Shown here one piece after another: positions 7,633 to 15,525 of a stretch of 64,000 nt of DNA. Under the pieces are notes generated by a model. That model was not told the DNA's origin. It saw nothing but the letters and a program-made list of their open reading frames with translations, and ran no database searches. The position numbers and the translations under genes were made by a program. This stretch comes from Asticcacaulis solisilvae. GTDB lineage: Bacteria > Pseudomonadota > Alphaproteobacteria > Caulobacterales > Caulobacteraceae. Numbering within the stretch: the first letter of the stretch is position 1; the number at the start of each line of letters is the position of its first letter. Where the stretch lies: contig NZ_JAGGMI010000011.1 of NCBI RefSeq assembly GCF_017875235.1, forward strand, positions 62,001 through 126,000, written 5' to 3'.

Positions 7633-10023
7633 ATGACCATAGGAATATCTTCCATGAAATCGTACATCCTGGCCAGTACCGCGCTTAGCGCTGTCTTAGG
7701 CCTTATCCTCACCGGCGCATCGGCCTATGCGCCTGCCGCCGAAGCCGCCATCCTGCCCGACAACCAGAACGGCGAAGTCCTCGTCACCGCCCGCCGCCGT
7801 TCGGAAAGCGTCCAGACCGTCCCCGTCGCCATCTCGGTTGTCGGCGGCGAACAGCTCGACAAGACCGGCGTCAACAATATCGACCAGCTTCAGCGCTATC
7901 AGCCGACCATCCAATTGATCACCTCCAACCCGCGCAACACGGCCACGACCATCCGCGGCCTGGGCTCGACCATCGGCCTGACCAATGACGGCCTGGAACA
8001 GGGCGTCGGCATCTATGTCGACGAAGTCTTCTATGCCCGCCCGGGTTCGGCCCTGATCGACCTGGTCGACATCGAGCGCATCGAAGTCCTGCGCGGTCCG
8101 CAAGGCACGCTGTTCGGCAAGAACACCACCGCCGGCGCTATCCACATCGTCACCCGCGCTCCGACCTTTACACCTGAAGCCAATCTCGAAGTCTCGCTGG
8201 GCAGCGAAGGCTATGTCCAGACCAAGGCGACTCTGAACGGACCGCTGATCGACGGACTGTTGGCCGGCCGCATCTCGTTCGGCTCGACCCGCCGCGACGG
8301 CCTGTACAAGAATGTCACGACCAATACCAAGCAGAACGACCTGAACAGCCAGGTCCTGCGCGGTCATCTGCTGTTCACGCCGTCCGACACGCTCAGCGTC
8401 AGGCTGTCGAGCGACTATTCGCTGTCGGACCCGGAAGCCAACACGCAAGGTTTTGTGCGTTATGGCGCCACCCTGCGTAACGCCAACCGCCAGTATCCTT
8501 ACCTCGCCGCCCAGGTGGGCTATAGCCCCGCCTCGCAAAATGTCTATGACCGCCTGGTCGACGTCGACGGCGAAATCCAGGCCAAACAGCGCGTGAAGGG
8601 CTATTCGGCGACCGTCAACTGGGATCTGGGCGACGTTACCTTCACCTCGATTACGGCGCATCGCGCCTGGCAATGGTGGCCGCAGAACGACCGCGACTAT
8701 ACCTCGCTGAAGATCCGCACGCGGTCTTCAAATCCGTCGGAACAGCGCCAGACCAGCCAGGAGTTCCGCCTGGCGTCGGACGGCGACCGCGCGCTCAACT
8801 GGGTCGTCGGCCTCTATGCTTTCACGCAGCGCGTTGAAACCAACGGGACTGAAGCCTGGGGCGCGGACGCCGCCCGCTGGTTGATCGGCAATACGACCGG
8901 CACACCGGCCGTCGCCGTCCCGACCGACCTGCTCGACGGCTATACGCAGAGCATCCATGCCGTCTCCAAGACCGACTCGCTGGCCGCATTCGGCCAATTG
9001 ACCTGGAAGGCGACCGAACGCTTAAGCGTCACCGCCGGGCTGCGCTACACCACCGAGACCAAAAGCCAGATCTACGAACAGGTCGCTTCCGGCGGTCTCG
9101 CCACGACCAACGCGGCCCTCATCGCCGCCAAGAACGGCATTTCGCGCACCTATTCCTATACCGCCGAACTGGAAGATTCCAAGCCGTCGGGCCTGTTGAG
9201 CGCGTCGTATAACTTCACGCCGACCGTGCTGGCCTATGCCAGCTATTCCAAGGGCTTCAAGTCGGGCGGCATCAACGCAGCCGGCATTCCGACGGACGCC
9301 GTCGGCAACCCGATCCTGGCCAGCGCCGTGCTGCGTCCGGAAGAGGTCGACGCTTTTGAGCTCGGCCTGAAGTCGCAGTTCTTCGACCGTCGCGCCACCA
9401 TCAACATCGCGGCCTTCACGACCTCGATCAAGGATTATCAGGCTAACGTCGTCGACTCGGGCCTTGGCAGCTTGCGCGGCTACCTCGCCAACGTCGAAAA
9501 GGTCGAAGTCAACGGCTTCGAAGTCGATACCCGCTTCCGCGCTTCGGATAACCTAAGCTTCTACGGCGCCCTGGCCTATACGGACGGCAAGTATGCCTCG
9601 TTCGCCAACGCGCCAGCGCCGCTGGAACTTCAGGCTTCGGGCAACTCGGTCGTCGATCTGTCGGGCGCGCAACTGCCGGGCGTCTCCAAATGGGCCGGCG
9701 CTTTCGGCTTCGACTACACGATCGACGCGCCGTTCAACGGCATCGACGGCCAGGCTTACCTGAGCGGCGACGCCAACTACCGCTCCGACTGGAATTCTGA
9801 TGCTTCGGCTTCGAAGTACGCCGTCATCGAAGCTTCGACGGTTGCCAACTTCCGCGTCGGCTATCGCACGCCGAACGGTCTGGATACCTACTTCTGGATC
9901 AAGAACGCCTTCGACGAAGAGTATCTGACGATCCTCACCATCCAGCAGGGCAATTCCGGCGCCATCTTCGGCCAGCCGGGCGATCCCCGCACCTTCGGCA
10001 TCACGGTCAAGAAGAGCTTCTGA
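7633..10023 (+). CDS. TonB-dependent outer-membrane receptor, sulfur-cluster associated
   Basis: About 796 residues. The start at 7633 has a near-perfect GGAGGT nine bases upstream; a second ATG at 7654 with AGGAA is possible and would remove seven residues. A signal peptide (SYILASTALSAVLGLILTGASAYA) leads into a TonB box (EVLVTARRR), a plug domain with PVAISVVGG and IERIEVLRGPQGTLFGKNTTAGAIHIVTR, and a beta-barrel ending in Phe (KKSF), as outer-membrane barrels do. Its position between the DUF2292 gene and the sulfate-binding protein suggests uptake of a sulfur compound such as a sulfonate or sulfate ester; the ligand is inferred from context only. Confidence 0.88.
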   Translation: MTIGISSMKSYILASTALSAVLGLILTGASAYAPAAEAAILPDNQNGEVLVTARRRSESVQTVPVAISVVGGEQLDKTGVNNIDQLQRYQPTIQLITSNPRNTATTIRGLGSTIGLTNDGLEQGVGIYVDEVFYARPGSALIDLVDIERIEVLRGPQGTLFGKNTTAGAIHIVTRAPTFTPEANLEVSLGSEGYVQTKATLNGPLIDGLLAGRISFGSTRRDGLYKNVTTNTKQNDLNSQVLRGHLLFTPSDTLSVRLSSDYSLSDPEANTQGFVRYGATLRNANRQYPYLAAQVGYSPASQNVYDRLVDVDGEIQAKQRVKGYSATVNWDLGDVTFTSITAHRAWQWWPQNDRDYTSLKIRTRSSNPSEQRQTSQEFRLASDGDRALNWVVGLYAFTQRVETNGTEAWGADAARWLIGNTTGTPAVAVPTDLLDGYTQSIHAVSKTDSLAAFGQLTWKATERLSVTAGLRYTTETKSQIYEQVASGGLATTNAALIAAKNGISRTYSYTAELEDSKPSGLLSASYNFTPTVLAYASYSKGFKSGGINAAGIPTDAVGNPILASAVLRPEEVDAFELGLKSQFFDRRATINIAAFTTSIKDYQANVVDSGLGSLRGYLANVEKVEVNGFEVDTRFRASDNLSFYGALAYTDGKYASFANAPAPLELQASGNSVVDLSGAQLPGVSKWAGAFGFDYTIDAPFNGIDGQAYLSGDANYRSDWNSDASASKYAVIEASTVANFRVGYRTPNGLDTYFWIKNAFDEEYLTILTIQQGNSGAIFGQPGDPRTFGITVKKSF

Positions 10024-10101
10024 TTTACGTAGTGCGGCCGGAGATTTTGCCCTAGTCTCCGGCCCGATCAAAACCGGGCGCCCGCAAAGAGGACATATCT
10101 C

Positions 10102-11115
10102 ATGCAACGCAGACACATTCTCCTGGCCTTCGCCGCCATCGCCCTGACCGCCACCGCGTGCGGCCAGAAGCCTGCGGCCAAGGGTGGCGCGGTGGAACTG
10201 CTGAACGTCTCCTACGACCCGACGCGCGAACTGTACGAGCAGTATAACGCCGCTTTTGTGAAGCACTGGCAGGCCAAGACCGGACAGACCGTCTCGGTGC
10301 GCCAAAGCCATGGCGGCTCCGGCGCCCAGGCGCGCGCCGTGATCGACGGCGTCGACGCCGACGTCGTCAGCCTGGCGCTGGCCGGCGACATCGACACCAT
10401 CTCGCAGAAGTCGGGCCTGCTGCCCGCGGACTGGCAGACCAAGTTCCCGCACAATTCCTCGCCCTACACCTCGACCATCGTCTTCCTGGTCAAGGCCGGC
10501 AATCCCAAGGGCATCAAGGACTGGGGCGACCTGGTGAAACCGGGCGTCGAGGTCATCACACCGAACCCCAAGACCTCGGGCGGCGCGCGCTGGAACTACC
10601 TGGCCGCCTATGCCTGGGCGAAGCAAACCTACGGCAGCGACGCCAAGGCCGAAGAATATCTCAAGACCCTGTTCGCGCACGTGCCGGTGCTGGACGCCGG
10701 CGCGCGCGGCTCAACCGTTACCTTCGTTGAACGCGGCGTCGGCGATGTGCTGATCGCCTGGGAAAACGAGGCGCACCTGTCGGTCAACAAGCTCGGCAAG
10801 GGCAAGTTCGAGATCGTTGTACCATCGGTGTCGATCCTGGCAGAACCGCCGGTCGCGGTCGTCGACAAGATCGCCGCCAAGAAGGGCTCGAGCGAGGTCG
10901 CCAAGGAGTATCTGAACTACCTCTACAGCCCCGAGGGCCAGGAGATCGTGGCGCAGAATTACTACCGCCCGACCGATCCGGCCGTGGCCGCCAAGTATGC
11001 CGATCGTTTCCCGCAAACCAAGCTGTCGACCATTCAGGACTTCGGCGGCTGGGCCAAGGTCCAGAAGGAACAGTTCGATTACGGCGGCGTCTTTGACCGC
11101 ATCACCAGGAAGTAA
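10102..11115 (+). CDS. sbp: Sulfate-binding periplasmic protein
   Basis: A 337-residue solute-binding protein with a signal sequence and lipobox-like TATACG near residue 20, so it may be lipid-anchored. Family motifs are [55 protein letters not shown] and [11 protein letters not shown], all typical of Sbp/CysP. It delivers sulfate or thiosulfate to CysTWA (3704-6479). It is unusual that it is separated from the transporter genes by about 3.6 kb carrying a regulator, a DUF2292 gene and a TonB receptor. A strong terminator follows. Confidence 0.92.
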   Translation: MQRRHILLAFAAIALTATACGQKPAAKGGAVELLNVSYDPTRELYEQYNAAFVKHWQAKTGQTVSVRQSHGGSGAQARAVIDGVDADVVSLALAGDIDTISQKSGLLPADWQTKFPHNSSPYTSTIVFLVKAGNPKGIKDWGDLVKPGVEVITPNPKTSGGARWNYLAAYAWAKQTYGSDAKAEEYLKTLFAHVPVLDAGARGSTVTFVERGVGDVLIAWENEAHLSVNKLGKGKFEIVVPSVSILAEPPVAVVDKIAAKKGSSEVAKEYLNYLYSPEGQEIVAQNYYRPTDPAVAAKYADRFPQTKLSTIQDFGGWAKVQKEQFDYGGVFDRITRK

Positions 11116-11118
11116 GTT

Positions 11119-11151
11119 ACGGCGGGTTCTTCACGGACCCGCCGTTTTTTT
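11119..11151 (+). terminator. Intrinsic terminator after sbp
   Basis: A 9-bp stem, ACGGCGGGT (11119-11127) with ACCCGCCGT (11137-11145), followed by a run of seven T. It ends the sulfur-uptake cluster. Confidence 0.88.
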
Positions 11152-11152
11152 A

Positions 11153-11383
11153 CCTCTCCCCGGCCTCGCCGGCAGGCATCACGGGGAGAGGACGAGAGCG
11201 GAGCCAAAGCGACGCGATCGGGTGACGGGCATTCTACCGCAAGAACGAAGTCCACAGATTTCACAGATTTCGCAGATGAGGTGTCGCCAGAGTGACATGT
11301 CTGGAGTAACCGGGGATACTGCCCCTCACCCGATCGCCTTCGTTACACTCGGCTCTCGTCCTCTCCCCCCAAGGTGGGAGAGG
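11153..11383. repeat. Inverted pair of CCTCTCCC...GGGAGAGG intergenic repeats
   Basis: The left arm (11153-11230) begins CCTCTCCCC and runs through GGGGAGAGGACGAGAGC to GATCGGGTGACGGGC. The right arm (11321-11383) is its imperfect reverse complement (GCCCCTCACCCGATCG to GTGGGAGAGG). The arms enclose about 90 bases containing CACAGATTT repeated. The layout resembles paired REP/BIME elements. This fills the gap between sbp and the convergent LytTR gene; no gene was seen in it. Confidence 0.6.
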
Positions 11384-11400
11384 TGAAGGCTCAAACAATT

Positions 11401-12261
11401 CTACGCCTTTCCCGTCTCCAAATTCTCGCGATACCGTCGGCTACCGAAGATTTCCCGGCCATCTGTCATGCGGATGCGCAGGTCGCCCGATGGCGTGCCT
11501 TCGAAGCCCGCGATACGGCCGCGATTAATCAGCTTTGAGCGATGAACCCGCACAAAGCCGTGCGGCTTCAGCTCCGCCTCAAATTGGTTGAGCGTCCCGC
11601 GCACCAGCAACGCCTTGTCCGTACCGGTGCGATGGAATTCGACATAGTTGCCCGCCGCCTCGACGGCCAAAACCTCAGTCGGATCGAGATAGAGGGTGCG
11701 TCCGTCGGCCCTGACCTCCAACCGTTCGGGCGCAGGGGGGGCCGGCACCTGGCGTGCCATCAGACGGTCCTGAACCCAGCAGATGGCGAACAGGACCGCA
11801 TAGCTGATGGCATCCTTGCGCACCTCGTAAATTATCTGAAGACCCAGGTCGCCCTGAGCGAAGTCGTAGCGCGCCCCATCCACGGCATAGCCGGCGATCC
11901 GTATCAACACCATCAGGCCGATGTGGCCCAGCGAAAACAGTACGCCGATGACGGCATGGATGGCCAGGACCTGCCACAGCGGCCGGCCGCGCCAGTGCAG
12001 GCGCCAATAGGCCATCCACACAAGCGGAAACAGGGCGAGGATAGCGACAACGCTGGAGCCTTCCCACAGAACCGGCTCCCAGACGTGGAAGCTACGCTCG
12101 CCAGGTGGATCCTCTATCAGAATCGACGAGACATTGACACCGCAGGCGACAATCAGAAAGGCCGCAAGGAACAACCACAACGATGGGAATCGCCACCAGA
12201 ACAGGCGGTCCCCGCTCGTCCCTGGCCCGCCGCCGCCTGTCCCAACCGTCTCCCCGTTCAT
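11401..12261 (-). CDS. Membrane-bound LytTR family transcriptional regulator
   Basis: A 286-residue protein if started at the ATG at 12261 (MNGETVG); an upstream extension has no support. About four membrane helices occupy residues 20-175 (such as LWLFLAAFLIVACGV and VLAIHAVIGVLFSLGHIGLMVL). A LytTR DNA-binding domain follows, with EVLAVEAAGNYVEFH and FVRVHRSKLINRGRIAGFEG. Such regulators have no receiver domain and act directly from the membrane. The target is unknown. It is divergent from the acyltransferase gene at 12345, with an 83-base shared upstream region, so that gene is a candidate target. Confidence 0.82.
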   Translation of the reverse strand: MNGETVGTGGGGPGTSGDRLFWWRFPSLWLFLAAFLIVACGVNVSSILIEDPPGERSFHVWEPVLWEGSSVVAILALFPLVWMAYWRLHWRGRPLWQVLAIHAVIGVLFSLGHIGLMVLIRIAGYAVDGARYDFAQGDLGLQIIYEVRKDAISYAVLFAICWVQDRLMARQVPAPPAPERLEVRADGRTLYLDPTEVLAVEAAGNYVEFHRTGTDKALLVRGTLNQFEAELKPHGFVRVHRSKLINRGRIAGFEGTPSGDLRIRMTDGREIFGSRRYRENLETGKA

Positions 12262-12344
12262 CCCAGCCTCAAATCCGCTCGTGTCTGCGACCTTAGCGCA
12301 AATCGCACGTCGTGTCAGGAGGTGAGCATACACGGGAGCCTTAC

Positions 12345-13520
12345 ATGACCACATCCGCCACCCGCCGCTACGATCTCGACTGGCTGCGCATCATCGCCTT
12401 CGGGCTATTGATCTTCTATCACATCGGCATGTTCTACGTGACGTGGGGGTGGCACGTGAAAAGCGACCACGCCGGTCCTGCCATCGAACCCCTGATGCTG
12501 CTGGTCAACCCTTGGCGGCTGGACCTGCTCTTCTTCATTTCGGGGGTGGCCACCGTCTTCCTGGCCGAAAAGCTGGGGGCGCTGCGCCTGGCCGGCTCGC
12601 GCTTCACCCGGCTCTTCTGGCCGCTTCTATTCGGCATGGCGGTGATCGTGCCGCCGCAAAGCTATTACGAGATCGTCTCGGACATCCAGTTCTCGGGTGG
12701 CTATCTCGACTTCTACGGCAAGTATCTCACCGCCTACAATGGCTGGTGCGACCAGGACGGTTGCCTGACCGTGCCGACCTGGAACCACCTGTGGTACGTC
12801 GCCTATCTCCTGGCCTACAGCCTGATCTTCGCCGTACTGTGGCCGCTACTGAAGCGCATTCCGCTCGGCTGGGCAGCGCGCCTGCCTGCCCCGGTCTATT
12901 TCGCGCTTCCGATCGCGCTCTACTGGTTCGCGCAAGCCGTCCTGCAACGCCAGTTCGAGGACACGCACGCCTTCGTCGGCGACTGGACCGTCCATACCCA
13001 TTCCTTCGGCTTTTTCTTGCTGGGTGCATTGTCAGCACGTTTCGACCGCCTGTTCGATATCGCCGCAAAGTCACGCTGGCTGAGCCTTGCTATCGGCCTC
13101 ATCGCCTATGGGCTGCTGAACTGGCTGCGCCATCTCTTCTACGCCAAAGCCCTGCCGTGGCCGTTCGAAGTGGCATGGGCAATCGGAAGCTTCACCGAAT
13201 CCTGTCAGGCCGTCTTCATGATGTTCGCCCTGCTGGGCTTCGCGCGACGCCACCTCGCCAATTCCGATGGCCCCATTCGCCGGACCCTGACCGAGGCCAT
13301 CTTCCCCTTCTACATCGTCCACCAGACCCTGATCGTCGTTTTCGCCTATAATCTCAATCAGTTGCATCTGCCAGCCACGCTAGAGGCCACGATCCTGGTC
13401 ATCGCCACCGCCGCCGGTTGCTGGCTCAGCTACCTGGTCATCCGCGCCATTCCACCGCTGCGACCGTTGCTTGGACTGACGTTTTCCAGGGGTAAAAACA
13501 CCGCGTCAGGCAATGCTTGA
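12345..13520 (+). CDS. Membrane acyltransferase (acyltransferase 3 family)
   Basis: A 391-residue protein starting at the ATG at 12345 preceded by GGGAG. The N-terminus RRYDLDWLRIIAFGLLIFYH carries the Arg and His typical of acyltransferase family 3 (OafA/NodX type), and about ten hydrophobic segments follow. These enzymes move acetyl or other acyl groups to sugars or glucans at the inner membrane. The TIVHQ-like C-terminal motif FYIVHQTLIVV is also characteristic. Neighbours are a divergent LytTR regulator and, 60 bases downstream, a TPR-sulfotransferase, suggesting a shared role in modifying a surface molecule. Confidence 0.85.
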   Translation: MTTSATRRYDLDWLRIIAFGLLIFYHIGMFYVTWGWHVKSDHAGPAIEPLMLLVNPWRLDLLFFISGVATVFLAEKLGALRLAGSRFTRLFWPLLFGMAVIVPPQSYYEIVSDIQFSGGYLDFYGKYLTAYNGWCDQDGCLTVPTWNHLWYVAYLLAYSLIFAVLWPLLKRIPLGWAARLPAPVYFALPIALYWFAQAVLQRQFEDTHAFVGDWTVHTHSFGFFLLGALSARFDRLFDIAAKSRWLSLAIGLIAYGLLNWLRHLFYAKALPWPFEVAWAIGSFTESCQAVFMMFALLGFARRHLANSDGPIRRTLTEAIFPFYIVHQTLIVVFAYNLNQLHLPATLEATILVIATAAGCWLSYLVIRAIPPLRPLLGLTFSRGKNTASGNA

Positions 13521-13580
13521 GCATTTCAGGGAATCTGCATACTGTAACAGCGGTATTATCGGTTCAATGAGGCGCGTCCC

Positions 13581-15320
13581 TTGTCTCTGCTCCAACCCGG
13601 ACCGGCCGCCCACCCCCTGGTGCTGCGCGGCCGACAGGCTTACCAGGCCCGCGACTTTTCGGCGGCGCTAAGCCTGTGCGGCATGCGTCTGAAGGAACAC
13701 CCCGACGATCTCGACGCGCTGGAACTGAAGGCCGTGATCCTCCAGGCGCGCGGCGACACGAAGGGCGCCGAAGAGACGATGCGCCAGGCCATCCGCTACG
13801 ATCCGGCCTGCCCGTGGGCGCTGCACGACCTGACGCAACTGCTGCACGGCACAGGCAATCGCAAAGGCGCCGAAACCGCCGCGCGCCAGGCCCTGATCGC
13901 CCGCCCCGACGACCCGCAGGCGCACCTGCAACTGGCCGTCATTCTCGGGGAAAAGGACGACCTGCCGGCGGCGGAGTTTCATAACCGCCGCGCCCTCGAA
14001 CTGGCCGGCGCGCATCCGCAGTTGCTGATCAACCTGGCGCTCTGCCTCTACAACCAGGGCCGGCTCGACGAGGCCGAGCCTCTGCTGCTGCAGTCGTGCC
14101 GGATGGAGCCGCAGGCCATGACCATGGCCCACCTGTCGCGCGTCTATGAAGCGCGGCGCGACATGGTCAACGCCTGGCTGTGGCTCGACCGCGCCGAACA
14201 GGCCGGCAAGAAGACGGGCGAAGACTTTACGCTCCTGCGCGCGCTGTACCTGAGCAATGGCGACAAGGTGAAGGACGCGCTCGACCTCCTCGACAAGCGC
14301 GGCCCACCGGCATCCATGAGCGCCGCCGCGCAGCTCGATCGCGCGCGCCTGCTCGACCGGCTGGAGCGGCACGAAGAGGCGTGGACAGGCTTCATCCAGG
14401 CCAAGGCGCGGCTGGCGCGCGAAATGGGTGCGCAATACGATGCGGCGCACGTCGAGGCTGAGGCGGCAGCGCTGAAATCGGTCTTTACACGCGAGACGCT
14501 GGAACGCCTGCCGCGCGCCACAGTCCGCTCGGGTCCGCAGCCGATCTTCATCCTGGGCTTCCCGCGCTCTGGCACGACCATGATCGAGCAAATGCTCAAC
14601 AGCCACCCGGATGTGGCGGCCGGCGGCGAGTTGCCGTTTGTGCATGAATGGCGAAGCCTGATCGAGAATGTCCTGCCCGGCACGGAGCCCTTCCCACAGC
14701 GGTTGGTGCACATCGCGGCGGCCGACTATCACTACGTCCCTGGCCTGATGCGCGACTACTACCTTGGCCGCGCCGAGGTCTATGGCGTGACGCGCGAGGC
14801 CAGGCCTTTGTTCACCGACAAGATGCCATTGAACGACGCGCATCTGCCGCTGATCCGCCTGGCCTTCCCGCATGCACCGATCCTCCGCATGGTTCGCCAT
14901 CCGCTCGATGTCACGGTTTCGATGCTGTCGCACAACCTGACGCACGGTCATAACAGCGGCTATGCGATCGACAGCATCATCCGCCACATGGTGACCATGC
15001 ATGACATGACGGCGCACTATGATGAGGTGCTGGATCACCCGGTCCTCACAGTGCACTACGAGACTTTCATCGCCGATCAGGAGGCCGTGACGCGCCAGGT
15101 ACTCGACTGGTGCGGTTTGAGCTTCGACGAGGCGACCCTGCGCTTCCATGAGAATCGCCGTCATGCGCCGACGCCGTCTTATGCGCAGGTGTCGAAGCCT
15201 TTGAACGACCGCTCGGTCAGCCGCTGGCGCCACTATGAACGGCAACTGTCGCCCTGGTTCGGCCAGATCGCACCGGTGGTCGAGGCGCTGGGGTATAGTC
15301 TCTACGCCAACGAGGCGTAG
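13581..15320 (+). CDS. TPR-sulfotransferase fusion protein
   Basis: A 579-residue protein reading from a TTG codon preceded by GAGG. About eight TPR-like helical repeats (residues 15-290) are followed by a PAPS-dependent sulfotransferase domain. The 5'-phosphosulfate loop is IFILGFPRSGTTMIEQML, about residue 314, and the 3'-phosphate-binding region has MVRHPLDVTVSM. TPR-sulfotransferase fusions are common in alphaproteobacteria; the acceptor, protein or glycan, is unknown. It has no signal peptide, so it probably acts in the cytosol. The upstream neighbour is a membrane acyltransferase, and the sulfate transporter genes are a few kilobases away, a possible but unproven link. Confidence 0.85.
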   Translation: MSLLQPGPAAHPLVLRGRQAYQARDFSAALSLCGMRLKEHPDDLDALELKAVILQARGDTKGAEETMRQAIRYDPACPWALHDLTQLLHGTGNRKGAETAARQALIARPDDPQAHLQLAVILGEKDDLPAAEFHNRRALELAGAHPQLLINLALCLYNQGRLDEAEPLLLQSCRMEPQAMTMAHLSRVYEARRDMVNAWLWLDRAEQAGKKTGEDFTLLRALYLSNGDKVKDALDLLDKRGPPASMSAAAQLDRARLLDRLERHEEAWTGFIQAKARLAREMGAQYDAAHVEAEAAALKSVFTRETLERLPRATVRSGPQPIFILGFPRSGTTMIEQMLNSHPDVAAGGELPFVHEWRSLIENVLPGTEPFPQRLVHIAAADYHYVPGLMRDYYLGRAEVYGVTREARPLFTDKMPLNDAHLPLIRLAFPHAPILRMVRHPLDVTVSMLSHNLTHGHNSGYAIDSIIRHMVTMHDMTAHYDEVLDHPVLTVHYETFIADQEAVTRQVLDWCGLSFDEATLRFHENRRHAPTPSYAQVSKPLNDRSVSRWRHYERQLSPWFGQIAPVVEALGYSLYANEA

Positions 15321-15326
15321 AATTTG

Positions 15327-15525
15327 CGAAGAGGCCCCGCCCACCGCCTAACGGCGGTCCCCCCTCCCCATAAATGGGGAGGGCGAAACTTTCACAGTTT
15401 TAAATGTCCAAGCTCACAGCATTTTGTGAACTTTTGGGGAGCCGACTGTCACTCATCTTCGCCCTCCCCATAAATGGGGAGGAGGGACCATTTGCGGAGC
15501 AAATGGTGGGCGGGGCTTCTTTCTT
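15327..15525. repeat. Inverted pair of CCTCCCCATAAATGGGGAGG intergenic repeats
   Basis: The left arm (15327-15386) reads CGCCCACCGCC, GGCGGTCCCCCC, then a CCTCCCC-ATAAAT-GGGGAGG hairpin. The right arm (15458-15525) is its imperfect reverse complement with the same hairpin, then ACCATTTGCGGAGCAAATGGT and GGGCGGGGC. The related pair at 52760-52920 shows this is a dispersed family. It fills the 203-base gap between two convergent genes and may work as a bidirectional terminator. Confidence 0.7.
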
